DNA of 64,000 bases from Dasyornis broadbenti. Lineage: Eukaryota > Chordata > Aves > Passeriformes > Dasyornithidae. Below the pieces are notes generated by a model, which saw only the letters and a program-made list of their open reading frames with translations, did not search any database and had not been told where the DNA came from. How positions within the stretch are numbered: the first letter of the stretch is position 1; each line of letters starts with the position of its first letter. The stretch is from assembly GCA_013397935.1 (NCBI GenBank), contig VZRN01000791.1:124001-188000 (forward strand). The letters run 5' to 3'. A program made the translations under genes and the position numbers. Below are positions 38,096 to 52,300 of this stretch, one piece after another.

Positions 38096-41000
38096 ATTAA
38101 AAAGTGGGGAGAGAGAGTTCAAATAGTGATTCCTGACAACCCTGAAGAACAGTTGTGTCCTAACATGCTTTGTCCCTGTTCTAGTGTATCCAAGTAACTA
38201 CGAGTTGCTCTACTTCTCTAAGGCTGTGCAACAATATGGGGTTTAGAATGCAAACAGTTATGAGTGATTAAAAATAAAATCTCATCTATGTGCACAATGC
38301 CTAATTTGATTAGGGAAATTTTTCTTGGAAATGTTCCCCTCAGAATGTCATCAGTCTTCATTTAGTAGTCAGCGTTATTGTCTGCCTTGCAGCATGCATG
38401 GCTGTGAGGCCAATGGTGACTGCAGAACTCATCAGCCCTTCTGAAGGGCAGGGTAGTAGTAAACAACAGGGATTGTGGTTTTTTTCCTCTCTGAACACGA
38501 CTGTATCTAGAATCTGGCAAATTTTGTGACAGAGACCCAAAGATAAACACTTTCTCTTACTTAGAAGCTGCTTTTCTGGCACCAAAGCCTGGAAGCTTTT
38601 GTGTGTTCTCTATTGGCTCCAGTCAGGAGGGCTGGAACAAAATATGCCTAGTGGGGGATGTCACTTGTAACACAAAAATAGGGAATCAAACTCTGAAATA
38701 CTGTTTCTGGGCTTCCAACACAATAAAGTGCTGCTCTTGTTCCCTCTAACATTTCTATCCTAAGTGATTTTTTTTTTTAAATTAATTTTGCAAGCTGTAA
38801 ATGAATTTAGGATCTTGCCACATGTTGAGAATGCTCCACAAAAACAGAAGCAAAACTACCATTTAAACAGAGTCTGACTTTCTGAAAAGGAACTCTGAAT
38901 TTTTACTGTAGCTGCAAATGACTGTGAATAACCATCTATTTGAACTGGTTGTTCTGAACAATAGATCTTTTCTCTTTCATGGTAACCATAGTGAAATGTC
39001 ATTCAATTTTACTTTACTTTGCAAGAAGCCTGGTTTAGAACTTTAAATGGCTAAGCCATTTGTTTAATATAATCTTATAATTGGAGCAAAACTAAAATTC
39101 CTAGTCAGCAAATGCAAAACTTGCTCAGGAAATTCTTGTGAGCTTCTTCATGCTTAAGTTTGTGTAAGTTAGCATGATAAAACTTTAAATACATATTTGT
39201 GTTACTACTCTGAACAGATTGTGAGTTCTTTTCTATGTAATACCTGAAATGAGAATTATTGCATAATGGGCTAGTCCAAGCACTGGGAGGGAACTTTCCC
39301 AGTTTGGAATTTTCAGACGTCTGTGTTTAGTCACTATAATTTTGTGTGTGATAGCAATTGGCTAATCACAAGTATATGAAAGTGTGTGGTTTGTTAAGAA
39401 AAACAGGTAAGAAAATTTATTTTTTTTTTCCCTGTATGATACAAATTAAAGTAGGCCTGTGAGTTCTCACTATTTGAGAAAGCTGTGACTCTGTTTTTTG
39501 TGATGCCCTTGTTAAACAAAGTGTACAATAATTAGTAGAACTACCAAGAGAAGCAAGATAACGTTAAATTGCAAGTGTTAAACATGTAAAGGCAATAATA
39601 CATGAACTGAGCGTTCGAACATGCTGGCAACTTCTAAAAATATGGGGTCACAGATTAAATTTTGGATTACTTAGTTCCTTTTATAAGTTTTTAATCTCAG
39701 CCCAGTGAAGACTTTACTTTTCCTTTTTTTTAAAAAAATTGTGATGCAAAAAAACCCATAAAAATGTCATGTGTTAAAAAAGTATAGTACAGTTATTATC
39801 AAGTCTGTAAAACTTGGGGGGGAAAGTCTCTTAAGCCTGTAAATCTGCACCATATTAATTTATGCCAAGTCTAGAAGTTTGATAAGCCCTACTTACGGGA
39901 ATACACAAAGGATAAAGTGGTCTTGCTAAGATGTTCACTGCTATACTGACAAAGCAGCAATTTAATTTGCAAAGAAATTGTTCAGGTTTCGTTTATGGTT
40001 TATTAAAAAAAAATTTAGTTCAATGCATCTACAATTCCCAGTTTTTTCTGTATTAACTCTTCCCATCCCAAGTCTGACCCAACAAAAGCTGGAGCTATTT
40101 CTTATTCACATGAAAATAGAGGGTTGTTGTGGTTGTGTTCTCAAATTGGATAACACCTATTTTTCCATTTTAAAACTCGAAGACCCAGGTGGATCATATT
40201 TTTATGAGTAAAAGTCTGTATGATTATTTTCTTTCTTTTTTTTTTATTGCAAACAGGATTAAAGTGTTAATGTGGAGACATGGAGAAGGGGGGAAGGCTT
40301 TTGATGATTTTTAATCTCAGAGACTAAATATCTGAGCTCTTTTATCCAGCATTTCCTCATCTTTTTTATTCACCCCCTTTTGCTAGGTATGTGGTGTTTG
40401 CTACTCTGTTCCTGTTTTTCCCACCTGATCTCCATTAGGGTTGTTGTGGTAGTCTTTAGTCTCCCTGCACTCCCTTCTGTGTCCATATCCATACTAGCCA
40501 AGGAAAAGGGCAGGTGGTAGAGCATGGAATGTACATCCATCAGCCAAGCGTTCTGCTAGGAGCAAAGTCTGGCTGGTGTAGCTTTGCATGAATTGTGCCT
40601 GGGCAGTGCTGGAGTTGCTAAAGGGTGGGTGGGCATGGGAAGCCTGTGGCCCTGCCCTGCTTTGGTCTCTGGGATCAACTTTGGATGCAAAGATAGAAAC
40701 TTGCTGTTGTGTGTTTGCAGTGGTGACATTGGGCGTTTTTTTGGTTGTTTTTTGGCTCGTACAAACTCATCAATATACAGTCCTGTTAACATAAAAGAAG
40801 AGGAAAATACAAGATGAAGTTAAAATTTCTAAAGATGTAAAAAACAATTTGCTCACAAGCATGCCTCTGATCTAAGACACTTGGGAAGTTTGCAAAAGTT
40901 TCCTTGATCAACAGAAGTTGCTTACCCACTAATACTTAGTTCGAAATTGAAGATAAACCAAATTCTATTAACAGTAGCAGGATATTTGTCATGATTTCAG

Positions 41001-44000
41001 TCCTCGTTTGCAGATGATGTCATGTTGTTTGGATTTTTCTCCAACTTTTGTTTGTTTGCAAGTTATTTTACAAATTGCAAATGCCTTCTAGCTTGTAGTG
41101 GAAGTCTAGCACCAGCATTAGGAGAATGGGAGAGGGACAAAAAGGCTGGGAAAGCTCAAAGAACTTTTCTGTTTTCCCTGACAGTAGCCCCACTGCTTGG
41201 AGAGAAAACTGTTGTTGGCAACAGCAAAAATGGTGCACTTAAATATACAAATGCTCTGTGTTTTTGACATTGTGTTAAACTCTTGCGCAACAGTAATTGT
41301 CCTGGTCATCTATATGAAGTTCAGATGGACACTTTCTGAGGCATTCATCCCATAAACCTATAATTAGAGCACTTAAGCACTTGCACAGGTGTGACGTAGA
41401 GATGATACAGTAAGAATAACTCTGAAGTTAATTTTGCGTTCAAAGGGTAGTTTAACTAAATTTCATATCTAGATATATAATTAGATCATCTGTTGCAGGA
41501 GGAAGATTGTGGGGTTAGTTCTAGGTTACAGTACACTGGATTCAATAATTTTATGTTTCAGGTAATTTTTGGTTAATGAAATACAAAGATCTTGAGCTCA
41601 CCAGTATCTTTTTCCTTAATAACTCTCTTGTCTTTATGATACATAATTCATCAAAAACACCCACAGATATGCTCTTTTGAAATTTCAGCATGGAAATGTC
41701 AAAACTTAAGTACTTTAGCATAAACAGACTTCCACCAAATTCTGCCTTCTGATCTGTGTGAATGTCATCATGAATGTTTCTCAGATGTAATATTTGGGCT
41801 TTGCCATTGGCGGCTGTTAAGAAGGTACGGCTTTGTTGAAGAACAGTGACAGCTTCATTGCTGTTTCTTGAGTGAGGATTGTGAGGAGCCTGTGTGTACT
41901 GTTAAGATTGCTGAGATTACTTACGCTGTGTGCCTTGTGTTGGTTCTTAAATAACATTGCCATCTTCTTAACACAAACCCCTAAGCAGGGGATTATTTTA
42001 TCTACTTTCTTGTTTCTGCCTTAGTGCTACAGGGATAATAAACTTTTCAGATATTCAGTGTAGAGCAGCTTAACACAGTGCACAGCTCTCTCTCATGCAT
42101 CATAAAATGAGCAGAGAACTTGTTTCTTGTTAAGGGCTTGTCCAGGCAGGTTTACTGGAGTAACTTAGGTCAGGATAATCAGGTCAACTCAAGAGCTCAG
42201 GGTCATTCTCTACCTCAGAATAATAGAAATATGTGGAAATTTGCAGTTATCCGTATCAAATGTACTCATTCAATTGTTTCACCATATATTTTCTGGAAGT
42301 GCTATCATCCCTCGGAAACAAGCCCTTAGAACGTGCTCTGAAACCACTGAGTGTCACTAGGCATTTGAAATAGAAATGAGTCCTATCTGACATTTTCCAG
42401 GGTTGTACTGGTAGAGAAAAGAGGTCTGCTCTTAACTTAGTCTCTTGACTGGAGGTGTACCTTTCAGCAGTACCTGGGTGTAATTTGCTGAAGCTGTGAA
42501 CTCTTACCTGACTGTTTTGGGATGTTTTTGGTTTGGCATGTACGCTAGGAGAACTTCCATCACCTACAGGGCATACTGATGTAGGCTTTTTAAAGACCTT
42601 TGGTTGTGTAAACAGTTGGAATGATTGCCTACAGTTACTTTTAGTTTTAGGAAATACTCTATGACGATGTTGGTGGAAAGCTACATGGGGGAATTGTGGT
42701 GTTGCAACACAGTGTCATGGAAAAGATGGAAGAAGGTGGTAGAGAGTTTCATTGGTTGCAGAAATCTGAAAGATAATTAACAATGAACTGGAATAAAAAT
42801 TGCTATATGATTAAAGGAAGAAGTGTGTTTGCTTACTATTAAATTACCTTACCTTTCTGTGTAAAAATTAAGGAAACCAGTTAAACTTGCAGTACAGCCA
42901 AAGCCACTATACTGCTAGCAATAGAGACTCAGTACCAGTCTGTGAGAGAAAATAAGGAAAAAAAACCCCATGTAATCTCTGAATTTGTACTTGTAGCAAA
43001 CATACAGTGAGATTTATTATTTTAATATGGTTTCTTTTTTTTAATGGCTGAGGATTGGTATATTTCTATTGTAAGAGTGATGGCCACTCAACAGCTTTAA
43101 CAAGCAGTTGTTGCCTCCCTGTTGGTTAATTAAATATGTTTTATTCAGTGAATGATAAAAGTTACTGAAGGTCTAGTGCATGCTTTAGCATGTTGCTTGT
43201 ATGTGTAACATGTGTACAGTAGGTGTTCCAGATTGACATGTGATCTAAAATTTCATGAGGGGGCACACGCTCTTGTGTAACACTTGAAAGCCCAGAGTGC
43301 TGAAGAGATCTGTACTCACATGGGTCAAACAGTGGGTTTTAGAGTTCCTGCCTGGAGAAATGTTCTTGGTGCCTGAGGTTGATCTTTAAATACATGAATG
43401 AAGCTCAATATACTTAAGATGTTGCGGCTGTTCTTTTTTGCTGGGTGGAAGTTGTTTCTGAAGGAAAAAACCTATTGCACATTTAAAGATTGTTATGAAA
43501 ATCAGCCTTCCAAAAGACAGTTCTCAAATGTTATATAATTAACCACATTTGGAAACAAGGACAGACAGATTTTTGAATATATAATTTACACTGATGTCAC
43601 AGAATCCATAATTCAGGAGATAAGGGATGGGTTTATTTATTCTTGATTGATTGTAATTGCAACCAGATTTTTAAAAAGAAAAAGGTTAAAGAGAAATTCT
43701 AATGGTAATTTTAACATGGGAAAAAAATAGATGGTACTAGTATGAAAATCGTGACTTTTAACAATGTAAATTGACTGAATCTTAATATTACAATATTCAG
43801 TGGTGGCATCAATCAGCTTTTGACCTTCTCTTTTATTTCATACTGATAAACCCTTTCTGAGGCTATTATATTTTCATCCCCTCTGAACAGCTTCAAAGAG
43901 AAGTTAACTGAGGATGGGGGAAGATGAGTGCGCTGGAACTGTCAGATCTCGTGCATACGGGCAATTAATGATTGGCTGTGGATCTTGCTGCAAGCAGTCA

Positions 44001-45899
44001 AATACGTGTAGTTAGAGGACACAGGATTAGCCAGCACAGTGTGCTTGAGCATCTTGTCTTACACCAGTCTTATGGCAGGAAGTCCTTTAAAACTAGTGTA
44101 ATATAGATGGGAAATGGGACTGTTTAGATACAGAAGGAAAGTTTGAACATTGTCCCTCATAGCTGAGAAGTAATTTATTGGCAGATTTGATTGTGGTCAT
44201 ATTGCATAAGTGCTTATAACAAAAGTGTAATACACGACAAGAACAAACATTTGTACTCGGACTGCTGAGCTGGCTATATTAAGAGCAGACTGACAAAGGG
44301 CTTTTCTCATTAAAGTGGCTAATAAAACTGTGTGGCACACTGAAAATTCTGGGGAAAGTACCAGGTAATGACTTGCTCAATAATTGTTGCTTTTTGTGAG
44401 GTACGGCTTTTTTCTTTCATTTTTATTTTTTTTTCTTCTTTAGAGGAGGAGAGAGGTGGATGGTGAACACAAAAGAGACAGAGTCTGTTCATTGGCTTCT
44501 TGGTATGAATCAGACACAGTTGGCAGATCTGGGAGGAGAACCGATGACATTTCTGCAGGAGGCAAAGTTGTTTTCAGTGACTTGGGGGGAAAAGAAAGAA
44601 TGATTGCAGAGCTTCTTTCAGAGCCTTTCCTGCAGCTTTTCCTTCAAAAGACCTCTCTAATGGTGAATAAATGTGTCCCAGTGCTTGCAAGGAAGTGTTT
44701 TATTATGTGTTGTATATGGATAACACAAACTGTGGAGTAAGGACACATTTTAGTATTTTATCTCTTGATATGGAGAAATGAGTTACATGATAGATTTAGA
44801 GGAGGCCATGAAAATAGCCTTACGAGACGAAGAAGTATTACAGTCTAGGGCTGGAAATTCATACATTGAAGCAAAGATTTCTGAAATGAGAAATTTGCTG
44901 TTAGATCAGAGAAATGTGAATTAGAGAAAGAGCTGTTAATCATTGCTAGGTATAAATCTTGTCCTCAAATAAGGCTGTAGTATTTAAAGTAGATTGCTTG
45001 CTTTCTCTTAATGATGGCTAGCAGCTGTTTGCAATGCTGAATTTCAGCCCTTGGAGACATGCATAGCAACCAGTAGCACTCAAAAATACATGACAAATGA
45101 TAGTGGTATGGTTGCTCATTCAGTGTGTCTGCTTATGTCATGACCATGCATGAAGTAGGATTTGTAATCATATGTTTCCCTTCAAGGGAAAACAGCCATA
45201 ATAGCCAGCTGGGAAATACAGTGTTTCTGATCACCCTCCCCAATGTTTATTCAGGTTAAAGACTGCTATATAGCAAGCAACCAGTTAAAAGCAAAACTAT
45301 AAATAATTGTGTTAAACAGTGTATAATATATCTTTGTATTTGTTTATTGCCTTGGGTACTTGATTAGGCAGTTCTAACATACGATTAATCAGTAACCTTC
45401 AGTGTTAACTTCTCAGCTCTCTTTAATTAATCAGTTGTGTTGCAGAGGCTCTGCTGGCTTGAAAAGCCAGGAACTGTGCCATGTAAACACTTTTGTTAAT
45501 GTCAAGTGAAGGTTGAGATATGCTTTTTTTTTATTATTATTAGCTTAATTGAACTAATCAGCTTTTCAGGGTATAGGTGCAAGTTCTAGAGGGAGTTCTA
45601 AACACTAGACAAGAAACATGGAAACAATGTGTCATGTAATGCTGGGAAGTTTTTGTGCCTTAACCATTATCATAAGTCTTTTCAAGTGTACTGATAACAT
45701 GTTTGTTAAGTACCAATACAGTTATAACAGTTCTGTATTTAATTAACGAGGGCAATGGAAAAGCTGATTTTTGCCTTTTCTAAACACAGAAAAGCTACCT
45801 GCAGATCAAGTAAGCATGGAAGGGTTTCATCTTGGCACTGTAGATAATAACATAAACACAACTACTGATGCATTTTGGATATTGGATTATATAATATAT

Positions 45900-46035
45900 T
45901 CATAAAATTATTTGGGTTGGAAGGGACCTTAAAGATCATCTCCTTCCAACCCGCTGCTGTGAGGGCGTGGGACAGCAAGAGGCATGCTGCTCAAAGCTTC
46001 ATCCCTTTAACATTTCCAGGGATGGAAGGAGATTT
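45900..46035 (-). mobile_element. CR1 LINE 3' fragment (minus strand)
   Basis: The plus strand reads CATAAAATTATTTGGGTTGG, GAAGGGACCTTAAAGATCAT and CTTCCAACC, then a diverged stretch ending TTTCCAGGGATGGA. This is the reverse complement of the last roughly 130 bp of CR1. It is short and 5' truncated. Confidence 0.85.
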
Positions 46036-48764
46036 TGAAGTTTTTGAAGTTCTTCTGCAGGTGTTCAGGAGAGCGTGAAGTGGCAGGTTCTCCTTCTGTT
46101 ATTTTGCAAAGCCATTTGTCAAAGTTAAGCCTTGCTCACCTACAGTGTTATTCAGACCCTCAGAATCACATGAATGTAATAAACACTGTTTTTAAAAGTG
46201 GCACATCTTTGATTATTTGTAAGTCATGTGAACTTGAAAATTGTACATTTCAGTCTTAATACTTTGAAATTAGTTACTTTTATGAAGATGACATACCAGT
46301 GGAAGAACTGTGTATACATGGTTGTGTTTCTGTGACAGCACCAAAAGAAAAAGCAGTATGAGGACTGTAAGAACAGCCTGTCTTGCTAACAGCAGACTCA
46401 GTTTGAAGACATGACTCCCAGGACAACATTTCTAGTAGTAAAATTGAAGAACATATGGTTTATATTGAGAAGACTTGTCCTCTGCTAAGACGTCAACATA
46501 GATGAATACTCAGAGCACAGTGTTTTCTACTGGCAACAGGATGATGACAGCAAGGTTGCAGCATATCATCTATGTGATTTTTCTTTCCTGTGAGCTCATG
46601 GGGGAAAAACAAACATATTTCAAACAAACAAGGAGAAATGGTCAGAAAACAGCAACTTGTCCTAAGATTTACGAAGGCTGAAGTAAGCAACACTTTGAAA
46701 CAAAGGACAGTGCCATAACAAGTGTTGACCTCAACTGTTTACATGAGAATGATAATACAGGATGGTACACTGAAGTCAGTGTTGCACACAAGCTACATTG
46801 GCCAGACCACTTGGACCCACATGGATTGCAGGAGTGCAGGTCAGTGAAATCTTTGAGAAAATGGATCAGGTTGAGTCAGATTGGAGATATAAATATCACA
46901 TCCCCTTTCCATAGAGCTGTCCTACAGAAATTTTATATTTGTCAAGGGCAGTCTTTCCCAGAAGATACAACTCAGGACTTGCTACTGTCCATCTTGATCA
47001 TTTGGTTAGAATCTACCAGTTAACATGTATTGCCAAGTCAACATGTTCATCTGCAGGCAGAAGAATAGTGCAGTCTCTTTTCAAACAGCATTGTATTGCT
47101 TATCTCACACCTCCCTTCTGCCTGCTCAAACTCCTGAAACCTTGAGGTCATATCCATGATAACCCTGACCCACATATAAGGAGAATCAGCCAGATATGAA
47201 TTAATTTCTCTGAAGGCAAAGAAATTAAATTAAATATGGGCTTTCTTATAGTCCTTTCTCTGTTAAATGAGAAAATTGTAAGTACTGAAGAACCTTGAGG
47301 CTGTTAGCTGTGTATCAGCTCCCAAACGTTTTCAGGCCAAAGTAATTAGGGCTCAGCTGATGGATGGACACGTACACAGTTCACTGTGTTTACATAAGCT
47401 CTGTTTCTATAGGACACCAGACTCCATATATGACAGTGTTTGTTTTAGGTGAGCAAAACCTATTGTGCCTTTCATCTAGCAGAATGATAGATGGGGATTC
47501 TTCACAGAAAGAGAATGAAAAATAACTGCCAGTACTGGCAAAAATACCAGACCGTGAACTGAAACAGTGAAAAGGTGGTATTGCAAAATCAATGCAACTC
47601 CCGTACAGGATAATACAGAGGGGTCATCTGTCTTCTTCCTGGCAGACAGTCATCTACATCAGATACAGCTGAATATGTTAAATGGAAGCCTCATTAAAAA
47701 AAAAAGTATCAAGGATATCACTGCTAAAAAAGACTGATGTTATACCTTCTGCCTGACAGTTAGGTTGGACTGGCTGGTCTCTGTCAGACAAGAAACTGCT
47801 GTCTAGACATGGGGTTGGGGGAAAGCCTTTAGCTAATAGTAAAGTGGTTATAGAGTGCTTTAACTGCAAAGGAAATAGTCTCCTTTAGCCTTTCTTATTC
47901 AAAAGTGCTATTTATTCAAAAGAAAAATTGGGCAGTTTTTATATTTGTTCTTTAGCCTGACCTACAAAATTACAATATGTCCAAACTCAGGCAGAGGATT
48001 CCCTCTGCCAATATTTGTGTACTCAAGTGTATATTTTTCTAATACTCACTGAAATGCTGCAAAGTAGATATTTTTATTCATTGCACGCATCTGGTTGCTT
48101 TAGATAAACTAAGTAAAAAGAGCTAAAATACTGATGATAGTATTTTTCAGCTCAGTCTTTATTTTCCTGTGCTTTGCCATAAGCTTCAATATTGAACTAT
48201 TTCTTAGCCTGGAAGTTCATATTACATTATCTTTCTAATAGTTGGAATAATCTCCAGACACTTAAAGGCTTATTACTGCCATAAGTCTGGGTACAGTGAC
48301 CACTGCTATCAGATGCAACTCTGTATCTGAATTCTTACTGTCCCAAGGTTAGAACTTAGCGAAGTAGGTATATCAAATCTTTTGAGTACTAAGGGACTTC
48401 AAAGTCTAGAGGCAGTTTAAATGCATTTTTTCAGAAAATCTGTTATTTACACCAGACTTAATACCTTAGAATTATAAAATTGATATTGAAGTGGACTTAG
48501 AATTACTTTTTTTTTTTTACGCTTACACTAATGGACCAGCTAGGGCTAATATTTTCCTTATCATGAACAAGGAGAAACTGTTTGGTGGTGTCATCAATGA
48601 CTGCAGCAACTATGAAGTGGTGGAGCTCAGGATTGTGATGAGATCTCAAGTTACCTGGCAAGCTCTTCATGCTGGTATTTTCCCTACCTCCTTTGAGCAT
48701 TCTACCTGTTACCAGAGAAAAAAGTAAGTAGATCACAACTGAGCTTCATTTTGAATGGGCAGCA
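46036..48764 (+). other. Intronic DNA without recognised features
   Basis: No exon, RNA gene or transposon was recognised. A candidate AG|GTGAGC recursive-splice motif is at 47447-47454. The A run near 47695-47705 is unremarkable. Confidence 0.5.
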
Positions 48765-49305
48765 CTGGGGCGGTAGTCGCAGAAGCAGGCTGCAAAGGAG
48801 GCATTCAGAGTTGTTGAACAGGCACACAGTGATTGTGTTAGGAAAGCCAAACCTCACTTGGAGCTGAAAGTGGAGAGGGACATTGAGGACAACAAGGCAA
48901 TCTTCTGCCACTGCATGAGCAGTAAAAGAATCAGCAAGGAAAATGCTGATCTGGTACTGAACAGGACAGATTCAGTGACTGCACACAGGTAAGTACTCAG
49001 GCAGACCAAGTCTCCAGAACTTTCTTTCCCTGAGGTTTCACCAGGACCTCCCAGATGTCTCAATAGACAAACTGCCCACATGCTGGCAGTGTGCCCTTGA
49101 ACCAGACAGCAGATGTTATCCAGGCCTGCATTAACAGGAGGATAGCACCAGGTCAAGTGAAGCAGCTACTCCCTGATATTCCTAGAGCACATTGGAATTA
49201 CTGTATGTGATTTTGGGCCTGTAGATACAAGAGAGATGTGGATAAAATGGAGAAGTTGTGGTGAGGAGCCTGCCAGAGAGGAGAGGCTTCTATGATTCTA
49301 TGATC
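48765..49305 (+). mobile_element. Degraded, internally deleted CR1 LINE (plus strand)
   Basis: From about 48786 to 48990 one frame reads QAAKEAFRVVEQAHSDCVRK followed by a KAK-LELK-ERDIEDNK block and an SSKR...KEN...LN block. This resembles the linker of CR1 ORF2 between endonuclease and reverse transcriptase. The sequence then jumps at about 49100-49250 to one resembling the extreme C-terminal part of ORF2 (ATTGGAATTACTGTATGTGA, then TTTTGGGCC, then ACAAGAGAGATGTGGATAAA). It ends with the typical 3' terminus (ATTCTATG at 49289-49301). Most of the reverse transcriptase is missing, so this is a broken, internally deleted copy. The left boundary is uncertain. Confidence 0.7.
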
Positions 49306-52300
49306 TGCCCAAATAAAGCCCTGAGGAGCCTCATGTGAGCTCATGGCTGAGCCTGGTTTGAGCAGAGGAGCTGCACTAGAAACCTCCTGGGATCCTGTTT
49401 AACTTGAATTATCCTGTGATGATTGTGTGAAATAAGTCACTCTCTGGATTATTTTCCTTCTTTTGCTTCCCTTCTTCATTCATAGTCTTGATACTGGATA
49501 TATGTGAAGATATGTGTGTAAAATATATTGTAAGAGAAGAAAAAGATTGTTTGATACCTTGGTTTGGGGACTTGTCCAATAGTAAATTGTATTTGAAAAC
49601 TATGTATTAGTAATGAAATGGAATATGCATGGAGTTAGTCTGAATTGTGAGGTTTTCTTCCTAATGGCAGCTTGTTAGCAATATTCAATCCTAGCACAAT
49701 TCATTGATTTCCTTACTTATTTGGGAAGCATATTGTGTCCCACTGTGACTTTTCTCTCCTCCCATACTTTAATACAAAGGCCTGTGTGACAGCATACATT
49801 TCTTGTTGACACAATAGCAGGAATCTAATACCCTGTACTTGGTAGGCTGTGTATAATAAGTATTAGCTATCAGACACACTGGTGCCAAACTAACTAAGAA
49901 AATAATTTATCAGATCACCTCAGGGGTTTTCCTGCATTTCCTTTTCCACTCTTTGAAGTGATGTAATAGGCTCTGCTGTCTTGTCAGCAGGGAATGCACA
50001 ATATGATGTCTGGCTTTTGTAATCAAGCCTCTAAGGGTCTCTATTCAGAGCTGCAATGTGACTCTTGAATTCTCAAATACAGAAAAGTCCACTTTCATAA
50101 AAAGGCATTTTACTATGAATGATACATGAAGAGCACTAAAACTTCACATTCAGCATTCCCCTGCCCCCATTTACAACGAACCATTTCTCACGTTTCCTTT
50201 TTTTAGAAAAGGAGTGACTTAGGCCAGGTGGCTTGAATCATTTAAACCAGACAAAGTGGAGAGCTCATGCATGCTGTATATACTTAGATAAGACAGTTGT
50301 GGTTTGTCAGGAAAATGCTCTAAATTGTTAGTATTTACTCAGTGTGGCCTCTATTTTATATATGAATGTATAGTTGTGGCATTGTGGCTCCTAGCCAGCA
50401 ATGAGTTCTTTCTATCTCCCTCCAACAACGTTGTATGAAAACATCAATATAAGGAAAACCATATATGCATTTTGATGCATGTATCCACAGGGGTCTTTAA
50501 AAACTTTTACTTTCACATTTACTTTCACAGAAGAATAGATCCTCAAAGTATTTTTGTTGAAACAAGCCATTATGCTGGCAAATACTGTGTGCTTTGGCCT
50601 TCTAAAGAGGAAAAAAAAAGGTGTGCTAAAGTGCCTATTTCCTTGCTGGTTTTGGGGTTTTTTTCTTATGGGTGCATGACCAGAGACTTTTGTTCTTGTA
50701 CTGTACATGTCGGGGCAAAAATAATTTAGAGGGCAGGGTTTAGAAGTCTGTATGCTAGACAGCTTGACAAAATTTATTTTCAAATCTGTAATTTTTCAGC
50801 TGTTCAATTTCCACTCCTGAAACTTTTGTTATTTTATGATCTTCCTGAGAAGCTGATGACAATTGCAATTAGAAATATAATCACTAAAGACAATAGTACT
50901 CAGCATTTTCTAAATATGCCATTGTTTTTTACCTCATTATTCAGGGGTATTTGAGGAAATTTTGTGTTTCGGTTGCTTTATCCCACTCTTAACTGAATTC
51001 AACATCAAAATAAGGTGCCAAGTGTTATATTTCATTGCTAAACATCTGCTCAAACTGGATCATGATGATTTTGAACAACTGGAGCATGATTTTCTGAGAA
51101 CTCTGCAGTGTAAATTGGAAATCTAATTTGGCACCATGAATGGATTTATTGCCACATGGGCATATATTGTCCAGAGTCTTCCACAAGCCTTGCTTTCAGA
51201 GGGCTGTAGTTTATCATGAATCTATAAGCTGTGTTCTCAAGTTCTTGGCCTTTAATCTGAGGAGTATGTGGACAGATTAGCTAAGTATTCTGGGATGTCA
51301 TTTTTTCATTTTGCAATGAAGTTTCACACACTGTGGGCTAACTACTTAAGCCCATTTAGAAATCAATGAATGACTTACTCCATTTGAAACAGAGTGTGAA
51401 GTTAAAGAACCTGATAACTGCTGAAACTAATGCAGAGTAGTCAAGTCACATTATCTTCTCCTTAAAAATGCAGGTCTCTTAAGTAACTTTCTTAGCACTT
51501 AGCTTTTCGTAATTACTTAGAGAGTCATCATTTGCATTCTTCTTCCAGCTATTTTGGAAAAGGGAAGAGCTGGGGCTGCCTAGGCTGCCAAGAGCTACTG
51601 TTTCCCTGTAGTGCAGAGCTTGGCACTCATAAGGTCCTTCAGCTGCACCTCTCTTCCTGCTTGCTTGTCCCACTGATGTCAGGTGACCTGAGATGTTTGC
51701 AGAAACGTTTGTGTGTCTGTCAGGCTGGTCACTCTGTACATACCACCTTGAAATGACGGCTGATACGAGCTTTTAGGCTTCCCTGTTTGGTTGCCACATT
51801 CACTGCTCTGCTGGATATGGAGTCCAGGCTCTCAAAGCTCAAATCTGTGTTAAACACTTGATTTTTCTGTTTTTATTTTGTTCAGCTTTTGTGCTTGAAA
51901 AACAGAAACGGTAATACTGCTTTTTCAATGTAGCTTATGTAGATGTAGCAAAAATGCCTGTAAACTGGTTAATTTAAAAAAATCTTTATTTAAAAATAAA
52001 ATCATATGAAGTATATATCAAATACATGAGGGTCCTTATGTTTGCAAATTTTTATATTGACTTCAGCTTTTTTACAGTACACTAGTAGATGTTTTGCAAT
52101 TAATTTCAAATGGCAAAAGGTTGAAAAGGCAATTTTTCCCCCTTTGTCAGCTACTTCATTTTCTCCAGCATTGTTGAAACCAGTGAAGCACATGTTATGT
52201 TGTCTACTGGATTTATAAAGCAGGATGTCATTAATTAAGATGAATCTCTCCAGAGTCAGTTTCTAGATCAGGTGAAACCTCTGGCCTTGTCCTCTGCTCT

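Larger units (their letters stand above)
35036..45899 (+). other. Intronic DNA, T/G tracts and splice-like sites
   Basis: No exon of a known protein, RNA gene or transposon was recognised. The segment contains T/G-rich tracts at about 35905-36015 and 37880-38095. A strong polypyrimidine-CAG acceptor-like site ends at 36838 and another ends at 44443; both are discussed as findings. There is an AG|GTAATT motif at 41560-41567. Confidence 0.5.

Noticed and set aside
37851..38197. Phe/Trp/Gly/Leu-rich frames resembling membrane proteins
   Set aside because: They translate a T/G-only low-complexity tract. The apparent hydrophobicity is compositional.
44456..44740. 94-codon frame after a strong acceptor-like site
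   Set aside because: No known domain, and the frame is not the one entered from exon 1. Kept only as a splice-site observation.
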